From positions 12,524,807 through 12,588,806 of the forward strand of contig NC_079906.1 of NCBI RefSeq assembly GCF_024868665.1: a stretch of 64,000 bases of DNA, written 5' to 3'. Below the pieces are notes generated by a model. That model was not told the origin of the DNA. It searched no databases and was given only the letters and a program-made list of their open reading frames with translations. Positions within the stretch are counted from its first letter, which is position 1, and each line of letters opens with the position of its first letter. Both the position numbers and the translations under genes were made by a program. Below, in pieces: positions 11,276 to 23,421 of this stretch. Source of the DNA: Triplophysa rosa (Eukaryota; Chordata; Actinopteri; Cypriniformes; Nemacheilidae).

Positions 11276-12117
11276 ATAACTCAGTCCATGAAGTATTAGT
11301 CCATGTACAGTAAATGCTAAGATGAAAAAATACCTGTAACATCTACATTTGATAGACTATATCATTTAAGATCACTGTTATATTCTCTTGATTTTGAGAG
11401 ACCTTCAAATACATATTACTTTGCAAAAACTGACCGTATCCACACGGCCGCATGATAAAAATGATTGCAGACACGACATTACAGAACTTTTCTCCAAACC
11501 ATGCCTGAGAACATCAAAGAGAAACTGAGCCACTTTCAGCCCAGCTTGACCCAAATGAGCACTGCCCAGCCCACCCCAGCAGACACTCCACAGAGGTTTC
11601 ATTTAATGTATGAAATCTCAGCCAAAAGCAGTCAAATCCACTCCACCCTGCCATATCTTCCTTTGCTTTTCATCTTTTTTTGATGAATAAAGGATGACCT
11701 TTGTTGTGCAGGTGAGCAGTGGGCCTATCTGAAGAACAGACTAATTCACACGCGCACACTCCAAGATCCAGCAGAGAAAACAGCCGCAAGCCAAGAGGAG
11801 ATCAGCGTGTCAGCTGTTTGAGTGACGGATATAACGAGAGACAGTTGTGCAGGTGTGAACAGTGGCCGCTGCAGTATGTTGAGGTGATGAGCATGGTAAT
11901 GAGGGCACTGGAAGTGATGTTTGTAAGAAACATGTCTACATATTTGAAAGTATTCACACTGGCGTTATTGAAGCACAGTCTTGTTGAACATGTTCGACGG
12001 GCCACAGAGATTTAAGAATAGATGGAATAAATGTCGGAGTTTAAAAGTCTGCGACTGTTTCACGAACATTAAAAGCTGAGGTGGCGTTGTAAATTAGTGT
12101 ACATCAGCAAAGACATT
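11276..12117. other. Gene-free sequence, nothing recognised
   Basis: Frames of 65-98 codons occur on both strands in the same place and show no domain or splice logic. No repeat ends were seen. Confidence 0.45.
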
Positions 12118-12118
12118 A

Positions 12119-12146
12119 ACTCAACTCAACTCTCAACTCAACTTTA
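12119..12146 (-). repeat. LINE 3' tandem-repeat tail (TTGAG)n
   Basis: On the + strand this is a run of CAACT units just before TTTATTTATATAGCGCTT. On the LINE's own strand it is the terminal short repeat that template-primed reverse transcription by L2/CR1 enzymes typically uses. Confidence 0.75.
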
Positions 12147-12280
12147 TTTATATAGCGCTTTTACAATTTTCATTGTTACAAAGCAGCTGTACAGGAGACA
12201 CATTGACTACAAGCAAAACAATCAAAGTTGTACCTGCAAAAACAAGAAAAGGTTGAAAACACAGAAGACAGACACACCCA

Positions 12281-12332
12281 CACACAAAACACTCCACACA
12301 CACAACACGCACCAACACACACAGACACAGAG

Positions 12333-12366
<34 letters not shown>

Positions 12367-12385
12367 CACACACACACACGTACGT
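12281..12385. repeat. CA/TG microsatellite in LINE 3' UTR
   Basis: An interrupted (CA)n tract with GCAC interruptions. It produces valine/cysteine-rich chance frames on the minus strand, which are not genes. Confidence 0.9.
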
Positions 12386-13044
12386 ACACGGACAAGTAGC
12401 ACACACGCTCAGTGAGAGCACACATTTAGGATAAAGGAGAGAGAAGCACAGGTCAAATATAACAGACTATAAATTCCTATATGCAATATTAATTAAGTAA
12501 AACTTTAAGATTCTAAAGCAGCCCCCCCGGTCAGGCAGATAGTGCAAAAACAGTATGCAAACGGTGGCGAGGAACCCAAAACTCTAATCGAGAAAAAAAA
12601 CCTCAGGAGAACCCAGGCCCAACCAGGGGATTCCAGTTCCCCTCTGGCAAAAGCTGCTGCCTCTGCACAAGCTCCAGAGAACTTGCACAACAAGGCTAAA
12701 TAAAATAAATAAACTTAATAATAAAATAAATTATAGTTTAAGATTATCATTAATAATCTAATAGCATTTGAATTTTGTGGTGAAGACATGTCAAGAGACC
12801 GCGTCCTTCTTTATCCAGCTCTATCATCTCAGCTCTTGTCAGGTCCCCACTTCCCATTCTCCGCTCTACCATCAGGTCAGGCCATGAACTGCATCCTGCT
12901 CGCTGTGGTAACCTTGGAACAATGAGACAAGACTGGCTGAGAGTAGAGTACTGTTCTGTACTCTTTGATGCAACAAGTACATCAGTTGTGTTTTTGGTTC
13001 CGGTTGATCTAACTAATGCAGCCTAAACCCTCTAAAGATTTATA

Positions 13045-14919
13045 TTATGGAAGAGTAGTGTATGCAAGATTAAAAAGATGCGTCTTTAGTCTAGATTTAA
13101 ACTGACAGAGTGTGTCTGCCTCCCGGACAGTGCAGGGAAGACTATTCCAAAGTTTAGGCGCTAGATAGGAAAAGGATCTACCACCTGCACTTGATTTTGA
13201 AATTCTAGGTATTACCAACTGACAGGACGCCTGAGAGCGTAATGCACGTGAAGGACTGTAATACAAAAGGAGTTCATTCAAGTACTGAGGAGCTAAACCA
13301 TGTAAGGCTTTATAGGTAATAAGCAAGATTTTAAAGTTAACGCGATGCTTTATAGGTAACCAGTGCAAGGTTGACAGAACCGGGCTAATATGTTCATACT
13401 TTTTTGTACGTGTAAGAACTCGAGCTGCCGCGTTTTGGACCAATTGGAGTTTTTGTAATAAGCCTGCAGGGCAACCACCTAACAGTGCATTACAGTAATC
13501 TAGTCTTGATGTCATGAATGCATGAATTAACTTCTCTGCATCTGAGATTGACAGCATATGACGTAGTTTAGATATATTCTTAAAATGGAAAAACGCAATT
13601 TTACAGGTGTTGGCGACGTGGCTCTCAAATGACAGATTACTATCGAATAGAACGCCAAGATTCTTTGCTGACGACGAGGGTTTTATGGAACATCCGTCAA
13701 TAGTTAAACAGTATTCTTGGTTGTTACTTATAGCAGTTTTCGGTCCAATAAGTAACACTTCCGTTTTGTCCGAGTTCAGTAATAAAAAGTTGTTACTCAT
13801 CCAGTTTTTTATATCGACTATGCATTCCATTATTCGATGGAACTGCTGTGTTTCATGAGGCTTCGAGGAAATATAAAGTTGAGTATCATCAGCATAACAG
13901 TGAAAGCTAACTCCGTGTCGCTTTATTATATCTCCTAGAGGTAGCATGTATAATGCGAAGAGCAGAGGCCCTAAGACTGAGCCCTGTGGTACACCGTACT
14001 GGACTTGCGATTTGCGTGACACCTCATTGTTTATTGCTACAAATTGAAAACGGTCGGATAAATAAGATTTAAACCATTTCAAAGCTATTCCCTTAATGCC
14101 GACATAATTTTCGAGTCTATGTAGGAGTGTGCTGTGGTCAATGGTATCGAATGCAGCACTAAGGTCTAGCAGCACCAATAACGAGATACAACCTCGGTCA
14201 GACGCCAATAGCAGATCATTTGTAACTCTGATCAAAGCAGTCTCTGTACTGTGACATGCTCTAAATCCAGACTGGAATTCTTCATTGATGTCATTCCTTT
14301 GGAGGAAGGAGCATAATTGAGTTGAAACTACTTTTTCCAGAACTTTATATATGAAAGGTAGATTCGATATAGGCCTGTAGTTCCTTAGTTCTCTAGGGTC
14401 GAGTTGGGGTTTTTTGACAAGGGGCCTTATAACAGCCACCTTATATGCTTTAGGCACATGTCCTAATGTCAGAGATGAGTTAATAATACCAAGAAGAGGA
14501 TCTATAATTTCTGGGAGCATCTCTTTCAGTAGATTTGTAGGTATAGGGTCTAGTATGCATGTTGTTGATTTAGATGATCTAATAATTTTAGACAGCTCAT
14601 CTTGATCTACGGTATAAAATAATTGCATTTTCTCCTTAAGGGCGCTGTAGTTAGTTTGTTCAGCGGGTTTCACTTCTGATTGCATTGTTATAATTTTTTC
14701 TCTAATATCTTGGATTTTATATGTGAAGTAGTTCATAAATTCATCACTGCTATGCTGATATACAGGATCAGAAGTCACTGACGATTTATTTTTTGTTAAT
14801 TTAGCCACCGTGTTAAATAAAAACCTAGGGTTGTGCTGGTTTTCTTCTATTAGTGATGAAAAGTAGGCGGATCTAGAAGTTTTTAGGGCTTTCCTGTATT
14901 TTCGAATACATCCTTCCAT
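13045..14919 (-). pseudogene. LINE ORF2, reverse transcriptase and C-terminal part
   Basis: A 624-codon open frame holding the RT domain of a non-LTR retrotransposon. Visible motifs are LRNYRPISNL (178-187), LDLSAAFDTIDH with catalytic D252 and D258, YGVPQGSVLGP (308-318) and the catalytic YADD (342-345). A C-terminal region follows with LDYCNALLGG and LHWLPIKHRV motifs typical of L2/CR1 ORF2. The enzyme copies LINE RNA at a nicked chromosomal target. The endonuclease part is upstream in another frame (14873-15886), and the two overlap by 47 bases where a frameshift has split what must have been one ORF2 of roughly 950 residues. The listed start codon is therefore not native. RT catalytic residues are intact. 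Confidence 0.9.
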
Positions 14920-15886
14920 GCTTACGAAATACCTCTAATTTAGTTTTCTTAAAGTTGCGCTCCATTTTTCGGGCCGCTTTCTTTAGAGCCTGAGTGTGTT
15001 CATTATACCACGGTGTGGGGCTGCCATTTTTAATCTTCTTTAAACGTAGTGGAGCAACTTTGTCTAGCGTTACCGAGAAGGTGGAATTAAAATTTTCAGT
15101 GGTAATGTCAAGATCTTCAACGTTATTTCTCATGATTTGAGACAATTCGGGCAGATTATCGAGAAACGCATCTTTGGTAGTTGAAGTTATTGTTCTACCA
15201 TATTTGTAACAATGAGTTTTATTTGCAGCCGTAGGCCAGTGAAGCAAACATAATACCAGATAATGATCCGAAATGTCTTCACTCTGCTGAAGGATTTTAA
15301 CGTCGTCCACATTTATACCGTAAGACAGTATTAAATCTAAAGTATGATTACGAAGGTGAGTGGGTCCTGACACATGTTGACTAATGCCCATGGAGTTAAG
15401 AGTGTCTTTGAAAGCCATTCCTAAGGCATCTGTAACGTTATCTACGTGGATGTTAAAGTCACCAACGACAAGGAGTCTATCTGCGGCCAGTACTAGTTCT
15501 GATAAGAACCCACCAAATTCTTTAATAAAATCTGTGTGGTGCCCTGGAGGCCTATATACAATAGCTAGAATCAATTTAAAAAGTGTTTTATCTTTAGTAT
15601 TAGGTGTTGAAACATGAAGAACCATGACTTCAAAAGAATTATATTTAGAGTTCGACTTCTGGGAAATGCTAAGAGAGTTATTGTAAAGTGCTGCGACACC
15701 TCCCCCTCTGCCTTTTAGACGAGGCTCGTGTTTATAATAATAATCTTGGGGGACAGATTCATTTAAAGCAATATAATCATCTGGTTTTAGCCATGTTTCT
15801 GTCAAACAGAGCATGTCTATTTTATGATCTGTTATCATATCGTTAACAAAAAGTGCTTTATTAGAGAGAGATCTAATATTTAGCAA
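14873..15886 (-). pseudogene. LINE ORF2, AP endonuclease part
   Basis: This frame encodes an exonuclease-endonuclease-phosphatase fold of the APE type used by non-LTR elements to nick target DNA. Motifs by residue are LNIRSLSNK (2-10), TETW (29-32, catalytic E30), GRGGGVA (59-65), YRPPG (111-115), GDFNIH (142-147, D143 and N145) and SDHYLV (206-211, D207 and H208). The frame runs open upstream only to a TAA. A better initiator ATG at 15921-15923 lies in a different frame, so a further frameshift near 15890-15900 is likely. The 3' end runs out of frame at about 14919 before the RT part. Confidence 0.88.
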
Positions 15887-16134
15887 TCCGAGTCGTACAG
15901 TTGATTATCTGTATTTTGTTCATGTTTAGTTTGTTTAACGTTTATTAAATTACTTTCAAGAGGTTTACGCATTATTTTATGTTTGCTAATCCGGGGGACA
16001 GACACAGTCTCTATTTTGTGATGTTTGGAGAACGGATTACTCATGTTGTACATTTTGTGTATTCTGCGAGTGAGACGGCAAGCAGACAGTTGGTTAAGCC
16101 ATACTGTCTGCTCCCTGACCTGGGCCCCAGCGAG

Positions 16135-16515
16135 TCAAGTTTTAGCATTAGCATTAAGACTTTTTGCCATATTTCTAGACAGGATGGAAGTCCCAGCCCA
16201 GGAGGGATGGAGACCATCTCGTTTCAACAGGTCAGGTCTGCCCTCAAAACTCTTCCAGTTATTTATAAAAATTATATCATTCTGCAGGCACCACTCAGAC
16301 AACCAGCCATTTAGTGATGATAATCTGCTATAAATCTCATCACCACAATAAGCAGTGAGGGGGCCAGAGAATATTACAGTGTCTGACATCATGCTTGCGA
16401 GCTCACACACCTCTTTAATGTTATCTTTTGTGATCTCCGATTGACGGAGTCGAACATCATTTGTGCCGACGTGAATGACAATCTTACTGAATTTACGATT
16501 AGCCTTAGCCAGCAC
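16135..16515 (-). pseudogene. LINE ORF1, SGNH esterase C-terminal part
   Basis: This continues the ORF1 esterase after the frameshift; the first codon is an internal GTG, not a true start. IVIHVGTND (12-20) matches SGNH block III, and RDGLHPSWAG (99-108) matches block V, giving the catalytic Asp and His. With the GDS serine in the upstream piece, all catalytic residues are still encoded but in two frames. Confidence 0.8.
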
Positions 16516-16517
16516 AT

Positions 16518-17003
16518 TTAAATTTGACTTGATGTCAGGCGCTCTGGCTCCCGGTAAACATTGACTATGGTGGCTGGTGCCTCTATGTTAACGTTCCGAA
16601 CAATAGAATCACCGATAACTAGGGCACTTTCAGCAGGTTTCTCAGTCGGTGCGTCACTGAGCGGGGCAAACCTGTTCGAGACTGTAATCGGAACGGTCGA
16701 GTGATGTTTTGTCCTGCGACTACGCCGTCTCACAGTCACGAAGTTTCCCAGCTGCGGAGGATTTTCAACCGGAACCGAGCTGTGTGCGCTAATGTTGCTC
16801 GCATCCAAAGTGTTTTCTATCGTCGTTAAACTCTTACTATCCTCAGATAAAGATTGGATGCGAGACTCTAATTCTAAGATCTTCTCTGTCAGCCTAACTA
16901 TTTCCCTGCATTTATCGCATATAAAGCCCTCGCAGCTGACAGAGAAGGCTAAGCTAAACATATGACATGAGGTGCAAGTAACAATAATAGGAATAGAAGC
17001 CAT
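16518..17003 (-). pseudogene. LINE ORF1, N-terminal part
   Basis: This begins at an ATG (17003-17001). Cysteines C10, C13, C24, C29 and C32 form a zinc-binding pattern, followed by a heptad-like stretch (about 36-54: leucines and isoleucines in ELESRIQSL) consistent with a coiled coil, then a basic RRRSRRTKHH patch (92-101). The SGNH block I, ALVIGDSIVRN, includes GDS at 131-133. Fish CR1/L2 ORF1 proteins of this design bind nucleic acid and carry an esterase of unclear role. A one-base shift near 16545-16555 diverts the frame to a stop; the esterase continues in another frame at 16515. Confidence 0.82.
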
Positions 17004-17503
17004 AACTCACCGGATTTGAAGTGCAATTCCAACTTACCAAGGTTGCTCGATGGATCGTAGTATACTCGCTTAAAAAGAGAAACAGTTAGCACACAAGACA
17101 AACCAGAGGCAAGATGATATTCCACAGTGTAAACAGAAAGCAAGCTAACACGCTATTGCTATGCTAACGGCGTTAAGTTAACTATCACTTTTGGTTTAGA
17201 ATCTTCAAGTAGATAACAAGAACAGGGTTATTGAGATATCAGGATAAGTTAGCAACGACAATAAAATACACTAATATTAGAGCGAAGTGGTAAGAGCACT
17301 GATACAAACGAGCCGCTGGCAGCGATGCAGGAAACAGGAAGCCTGATTATTAAGCATAATCTAATGTGTTTGTGGCGAAATGAAAGCTGGTTTGAATATG
17401 CAAGTGACTAATTCCTGAAGCCTTGAAGGAAAAGTGACAAGAAAAGTAATTGGATGATAAAATAGAGAGAGAGAAATTTAAAATGTTTTTGTGAGGAAAT
17501 TAA

Positions 17504-17810
17504 AGGAACAGTTCACCCCAAAATTAAAATGTTCTTGGCCACCATTACCATAGGTAAAATTACAATGGTAGTCAAAAGTGCTTTCCTATTTGCTTTCCGA
17601 CATTTTTCAACATATCTTCTTTTGTGTTCAACAGAACAAAGAAATTTATAAAGCAATTTTTCCTATTATGGTAGTGGCCAAGAACTGTTTGGTTATAATC
17701 ATTCTTCCAAATATCTTTCTCTGTGTTCAAAATTTATACAGATTTGGAACAACCTGAGGATGAGTAAATGATGACAGAAATTTCATTTTTGGGTGAACTG
17801 TACTCTACAA
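17504..17810. mobile_element. Angel-like palindromic MITE, near-complete copy
   Basis: The left TTAA (17500-17503) is followed by AGGAACAGTTCACCCC. The right arm ends TTTTTGGGTGAACTGTAC without a clear TTAA. The stem includes TTCTTGGCCACCATT and its mirror, placing it in the same subfamily as the copies at 57112 and 59018. Confidence 0.8.
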
Positions 17811-17814
17811 GTAA

Positions 17815-20024
17815 CGTTTATGTTCTGCTTGGTCATCTGAAGAATCCAAACAATCCCAAGACAGGCTACAACAATTTTGTAAATATTCAATAATCTTTAC
17901 TTATAGTAGTTCACCCTTTTATCATTATTTAATCACTTAAATGTTTAAAATTTACTGTATATGCTTTTATTTTTTTCTGTGTAAATTGCATTTTTCTACT
18001 CTTTAGTGAAGCACTTTGTGTGAAGCTCGGTAATGACGGCTCTTTGTGACTGTGTTTTTACAACACATATCAGCTTAACATAAGACAAACTGAACTGAAC
18101 CAAAATTATGTTGTGACCACTCCTTTCAATTTATAGAATTCAGTTGTCACTCCTTTTCATGACGGAACTGTGCAAGCATGTATTTAGCACTCCATACAAG
18201 ACTAATGACAATGTCTGCTATTGTTTGTACTGTTTGTATTTTAGGCAAACCAAATTAGAGGCTAAATAAATACCAATTGTTGTGAAGGGTTTAAAGTGAT
18301 TTATCAGGTCATTCTTTAATCACTGTGGACACCGGATATGTTTGACTGAAGAGAAACACTACAACATCACAGAATATGATGCAAGAGACTGAAACAGACA
18401 AAAACACAGACCACTGTTTTACTGAACGTGGTCGTCTATGTTTGTTGCGTGTGTGCTTTGAATAGACCTATGTTTAATAAAATAAATCTGTGTAATATTC
18501 AAGAGTCACGTGAAGCCCGTGAGGATCAATCTTAATAAGAAAAATGGTACCATTTTTAGAACATTTTAGGAAGCTTTGGCGCAATTAATGGTACAGGTTT
18601 TTTTATGGAGGTTCTTTATTTTAAGAGTGTATTTTTTGGGGGGGTGGCACTAGTAGTAGGACTTGACTTGCTGTACGAATTGGTGACACATAGCCAAAAG
18701 AAAATTGAAAAGTTTTCACATTTGTATGTTTTACATCCACATGAGAGGTAAATATAATGTTGTTCTTTAATCCAAAATGACCAAAATGATCCAAAGAGAT
18801 CACCATGCAATTTTGTCCGAGCATCTTATTTATTTTCTTCAGTTAAAAAAGACAGCATGTGCCTCTTCAATTTATATGGGCATGATGCTTTTGATAGTAT
18901 CAGGCAGATCACATTCAGGACGTTTGACGTGATGCTTCGGTCCAGACATCACAAAAAATGTTCAATATCACTCGGAGAAGTTCAATACCGAGTTAGAAAT
19001 AGAAAGAAAGTTAGAGTTAGAAAATCTGGTACATTAGGGCTAAAGAACAATGTGTGTGTGCTTCTATTTTAAGGTGACTGCATTGATCTTGTGAATAGAC
19101 AGAGCATTTCTCTACAGACTGGCCCGTGTCCCTCAAACTGCTGTCAGGCAGGACAGACTTTATTACTCCAATGACCTTGTTAAGGCAGGTCCAAGTCAAT
19201 TTTATGAAAAATTCAGAGAGAACAGACACAGACGTGCAGTATGGCATGTGGCAATGGAGAGACAAGCTCATTAGTAAAGACTTGAAATGAATGTATAGAG
19301 ATTAGTAATAAATAATAGAATAAATTAAATGTCATTTTATAATGACAATTAACCCTAAAATTAATAGATATCATATAAAGTAAAAGCTGAAAGATAAAAA
19401 CTTCATCTGACCTTGAGCATGTGTTATGAGTATGGTTGTCACCTGGAAGTTGAAATCCGTGAGAAACGAAGTTTAGCAAGCTGACCTTCAGATTCAGAAA
19501 CTTTAAAAACAAGCAGCTGAAATGAATGATAGTTTTCTGTAACCTCCATAATTTCAGCGGAAAGCAAAATAAGGAACAAAACAATTCCAACCTCTGGAGA
19601 CAAACAGAGTGAGACTATCCATAATAACCAGATGTTTGATATCAGATATGATGAAGTAGTATTTGAGAGTCTCCGGGGGTGTCATGTGACATGTATAGTA
19701 ATATGTGTGTTATGTCCTGTAGGTCAAGTGTTTTCCCTGGTGGTTTTACAGGATGTGCCTGTCAGGAACGTTCTCATCACATCATCTGTGACCTTGAGAT
19801 CATTTATGTATCTTTCAATAGGTATCCGAGCTTCTGTAGTCATTCTAAGCATATAAAACAGTTCAGTTCTGTGAATAAATGTGCTTTTTCAGGCTGAAAT
19901 TTGCTTTTGCAATATTCACTGAACAGGCAGTGCTAAGACAGTGTGAATCTAGACTGGACTTTTGTTTACATTATGCTTAGGTCAAAGTATCCCAGTTAAG
20001 TAAAAAAAATATTTTGTTATTTTG
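17815..20024. other. Gene-free sequence, nothing recognised
   Basis: AT-rich with only short frames. No repeat ends, splice-paired exons or RNA genes were recognised. Confidence 0.45.
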
Positions 20025-20028
20025 ATTA

Positions 20029-20227
20029 AAGTTGGTAACCAAACAGCGCTGGCACCCATTCACTTCTATTGTATGTACACATAACAATGCACGTGAATGG
20101 GTGCCGGTTACTAACATTCCTCTAAATATCTTCTTCTGTGTTCTTCAGAAGAAAGAAAGTCGTACAGGTTTGAAATGACAAGAGGGTAAATGACGACAGA
20201 ATTTTCATTTCTGGGAGAACTCTCACT
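20029..20227. mobile_element. Angel-like MITE, left-truncated copy
   Basis: It retains the central stem (GGTAACCAAACAGCGCTGGC answered by a mirrored GTTACTAACATTCC block) and a complete right arm ending in TTAA at 20228-20231. The left terminal arm is missing. Confidence 0.75.
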
Positions 20228-20231
20228 TTAA

Positions 20232-20541
20232 ATGTGTGACTGCTGACCATTTCTCAAAACACTGACATATTTATTGAACATGAGATTATCTTCATTGAGG
20301 AAGATATTCTGTACTTCATGAATGAGAACATGAAAAGACATTTCGTTGAACTCGCCCGCAGTGCGTGTGGGTATCCATTAGTCTGTAAATCATTGAGTTT
20401 ACCTAACATACATTCAGACACACCTGCGAGAGTCCCGCCTGCACAAACAAGCAAACCACAAAGAAGAATCTAATAAGGAATGCAAACATGTGTGCTACTA
20501 ACCTAGATTTATTGTTTTTCCGTGCTATATTTCTTATTCAC

Positions 20542-20576
<35 letters not shown>

Positions 20577-20926
20577 CTTGCCTGTCTCTCTATCTCTCTC
20601 TCTCTCTCTCTGAGGATCTTGTTTCCGACTGCAGCCATGCTCTTTGATGTGCTTGGCTGGGGACAGACTTTGTGTGTTATGTATGTGTGTGTGTGTAGTA
20701 GAGAGAGATAATTATGGCGGTCATGTTAAGTAGGTCTGGAGCACCGTACAGCTGAAGTAGGTCACAGTTAAAGTATGACAGCTTGCGAGACTCGTCATGC
20801 TCATCCATCGAGGAGAGGAGATGAGACATGAGGAGACAAGACAAAATGAGACATGAGGTGAGAAAAGATTCAAGGAAAAATATTAAAAAGGTTATAATTA
20901 ACTACAGAAAGGATTTGTACAAATGC
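20232..20926. other. Gene-free sequence with CT microsatellites
   Basis: Two (CT)n runs lie at about 20543-20572 and 20585-20612, and a short GT run near 20680. Nothing else was recognised. Confidence 0.5.
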
Positions 20927-21105
20927 TTGTTGCGGAACTTGTGGCTGTGTGGACAGTGCTTCGGACGTGTGGCGCGGCTGTGGCCCTGCGGCTCGCCGTC
21001 CTTTCCCCATCCTACTACCATCTCTCCTCCCAATCACTTCCTGTCTCTCTCCACAATCCTCTAATTAATAAAGACAAAAGGCCTCAAAAATATAACAAAA
21101 AAAAA
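20927..21105 (+). mobile_element. tRNA-type SINE with 16-bp target duplication
   Basis: The element lies between two exact copies of GGATTTGTACAAATGC (20911-20926 and 21106-21121). It has a GC-rich head in which TGGCTGTGTGG and GGCTCGCCGTCC are loose matches to pol III A and B boxes. A body with ACTTCCTGTCTCTCTCC follows, then AATAAAG and an A-rich 3' end. Long duplication plus A-rich tail shows insertion by LINE-type retrotransposition on the + strand. tRNA origin of the head is inferred from the weak box matches. Confidence 0.85.
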
Positions 21106-21121
21106 GGATTTGTACAAATGC

Positions 21122-21954
21122 AATAAACAAACATTTAGAGAGAGGTTGGTTGTGACATTCTCCCGTCAATGTTTACACACTTGCATGTGAATGAGGTTAG
21201 GTATCAGTATCAACAATATGCCAGAATCTGTTTACCACTATGTAAAACTAAACACTGGGTAAATTGCTTCTATTGAAAGATATTTACATGATTCTCAAAA
21301 ACGATATTAAGGGAGACAGAAAACACTAGTTCCCCCATAGTGTTATTTTCATTATACTGTAAGCTGCAATAGATGACATGACAAACATAAAAGAGATATC
21401 CATTAAAACTCTGCTGTCATCATCTTAATATACTTTTTCGCTGAACATTTAATGCTGCGGAAAGAAACAATTAAGAACCCAGAAAAGATATGAGATTTTT
21501 TACAGAATCGTTTTCATCTTAATGGATTTAGTACATTCACCAAATAATTAGACCGTTTTACTGCTTCCCTGAAAAATGAACTTCCCATTTCAAAATAACA
21601 ACTGAGGACCTTCTGACCCCTGTACGAAATTACACATTCGAGGACGAGAGAGATGGGAGTTTATTCTAAACTACTATGTTTAGTTGATGTTTGAAAAATC
21701 CTTATGTTTTAAACACTGTTTGGATAACTTCATCAAAAGCAGGGTCAGGAGCGAGTGGGGTGGGGTCAGGGGTAGGAGAGCGTGGCTTGGTCAAAACGCA
21801 AAAGAAAATTGAATGGATTATAATGGGAATTGTGTTGCCTTTAAAGGAAACTATAATGGTGTCTACTGGTATGTGATGGATTCTATTGGTATGCTTAATC
21901 CTGTTGGAATAATGCCCAAAACACACTAGAACTACATCAGAACAAAGACATGCA
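21122..21954. other. Gene-free sequence, nothing recognised
   Basis: No domain-bearing frame or repeat end. The GGGTCAGG-type direct repeats near 21740-21770 are short and local. Confidence 0.45.
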
Positions 21955-22021
21955 GAATTGGAACAACTTCAAGGTGAGTGAATAATGACAGAATTTTTAT
22001 TTTTGGGTGAACTATCCCTTT
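21955..22021 (+). mobile_element. Angel-like MITE, right-arm fragment
   Basis: TTGGAACAACTTCAAGGTGAG, AATGACAGAATTTTTAT and TTTTTGGGTGAACTATCCC follow the right arm of the family. The terminal TTAA has decayed and the left arm is lacking. Confidence 0.7.
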
Positions 22022-23377
22022 CATGGAAACCATTAGAATTTCTGAGATGATTTTTATTGCAGGGTTTCTTTCTTCTTTTTTTTTCAGCAGGGATGTCTGG
22101 TTTTGTACTTGATATCAACTCATATGACTTACCGTCTGACTCTGAAGAGACACATTAAAGTGTGTGCGTGTGTGTGACCTAATGAAATAAGATGTGCTAC
22201 AATAATATGAAATATTTCTCAGTGAGCAATTTCGGAGATTAACTTGTAAAACCTGAGGTTAATATACCTGTAACTCAAATGACACCATGAAAAGTCACAC
22301 ATCTCATGTGAACAGTTCATATTTTTTCTGCTAGAGTTTTGAAATCCTTGAGTCAAAGGCTGCTAAAATCTCACAGCGTTGATTTGCTCATTTTGCTCAA
22401 TCCTAGGTAAAGGCATTTAAACTAACTGCTCTAAAAGGAGACCAGACACATAATGTAGTCCACCTCCAGTCTTACTGACCCGAGACCAGACGCCTCACTC
22501 GCCCATACTTTTATGCTAATTCGCGTTGTTAAAGGTCGCAGCCTCCTGCAGCACGCAACTTAGAAATTACGCCTAAAATTACCATCCCTCTGAATTCACA
22601 AATGCTCAGATTCATGAAGAGTCGCAGGCGGCCTGAACTGAAGGGGTTGTGTGACATTAAACTGGACTCATAAGGGTTTACTGCCACTGATAGCATTTGA
22701 GCTCACAGCTGGTGTGCATGTTTATGTACACAAGAAATCTATTCCACTCCAAATCTATTCACTGCTGTGTTACTGAGGTTTGTAGCGCTATAACAGAATT
22801 CTTATTAGATGAATGTGCGACCCTTCATTTCCCATTTCGGTGTTTCTGTATTTCTTACTGCACTAGACGTTGGATTCTATTGACATCTGCTCACACAATC
22901 AGTGTCAGACTAGAAATATCAAGTATGAATTATACAGTAGTGTTGTAATAGTTATAAAGATGGTGGTATGAATAATATAGCACCCTAGTACACTTATCCA
23001 AAGATATGGCTACACCCTGATGAAAAAACTGAAACAAGGTGGTTTAGATGGACTCTCGGTTGGGCCAAGCTGGTGTTCACCTGGTTCAGCTGGTTGGCCA
23101 ACTGGTCTCTCAGCCTGACCAATATGTAAAGCTAATACGCCTAAAAATACATTTTTGGTGGAAAACTTTGATTCTGAAGCTCATATTCGGCACATTGGTG
23201 TGGTGCTGATTTCGGCTGGTTTCTCTTGTGTAATTTGTTCGGGCCAATTCAACCATTACAGGAAAACAGATTCAGTGATGCCAGTTTCCATCAACAATTA
23301 TTAAATAATTAAAAGCTACCCAATCAGAGACTGTGTGTGTGCGTGTGTGCGTGCGTGCGTGCGCGCGCGCGTGCGTG

Positions 23378-23421
<44 letters not shown>

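Larger units (their letters stand above)
12118..17343 (-). mobile_element. Nearly full-length L2/CR1-type LINE
   Basis: Read on the minus strand the order is: 5' UTR (about 17343-17004), ORF1 (17003-16135), ORF2 (about 15923-13045), 3' UTR and a short tandem tail. The 3' terminus is AAGCGCTATATAAATAAAG followed by TTGAG repeats (12119-12146). Short tandem-repeat tails instead of poly(A) are a hallmark of the CR1/L2 group. ORF1 encodes an SGNH esterase; ORF2 encodes AP endonuclease and reverse transcriptase. At least two frameshifts, one in each ORF, plus a probable third at the ORF2 start make it inactive. The 3' UTR contains a CA microsatellite (12281-12385). The 5' limit is estimated from loss of GC-richer UTR-like sequence; no target duplication was found. 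Confidence 0.85.

Noticed and set aside
11465..12015. Frames of 72 and 98 codons that might be host exons
   Set aside because: No domain and no consistent splice signals; frames also open on the opposite strand.
12148..12434. Cys/Val-rich and His/Thr-rich frames
   Set aside because: Translations of a CA/TG microsatellite in the LINE 3' UTR.
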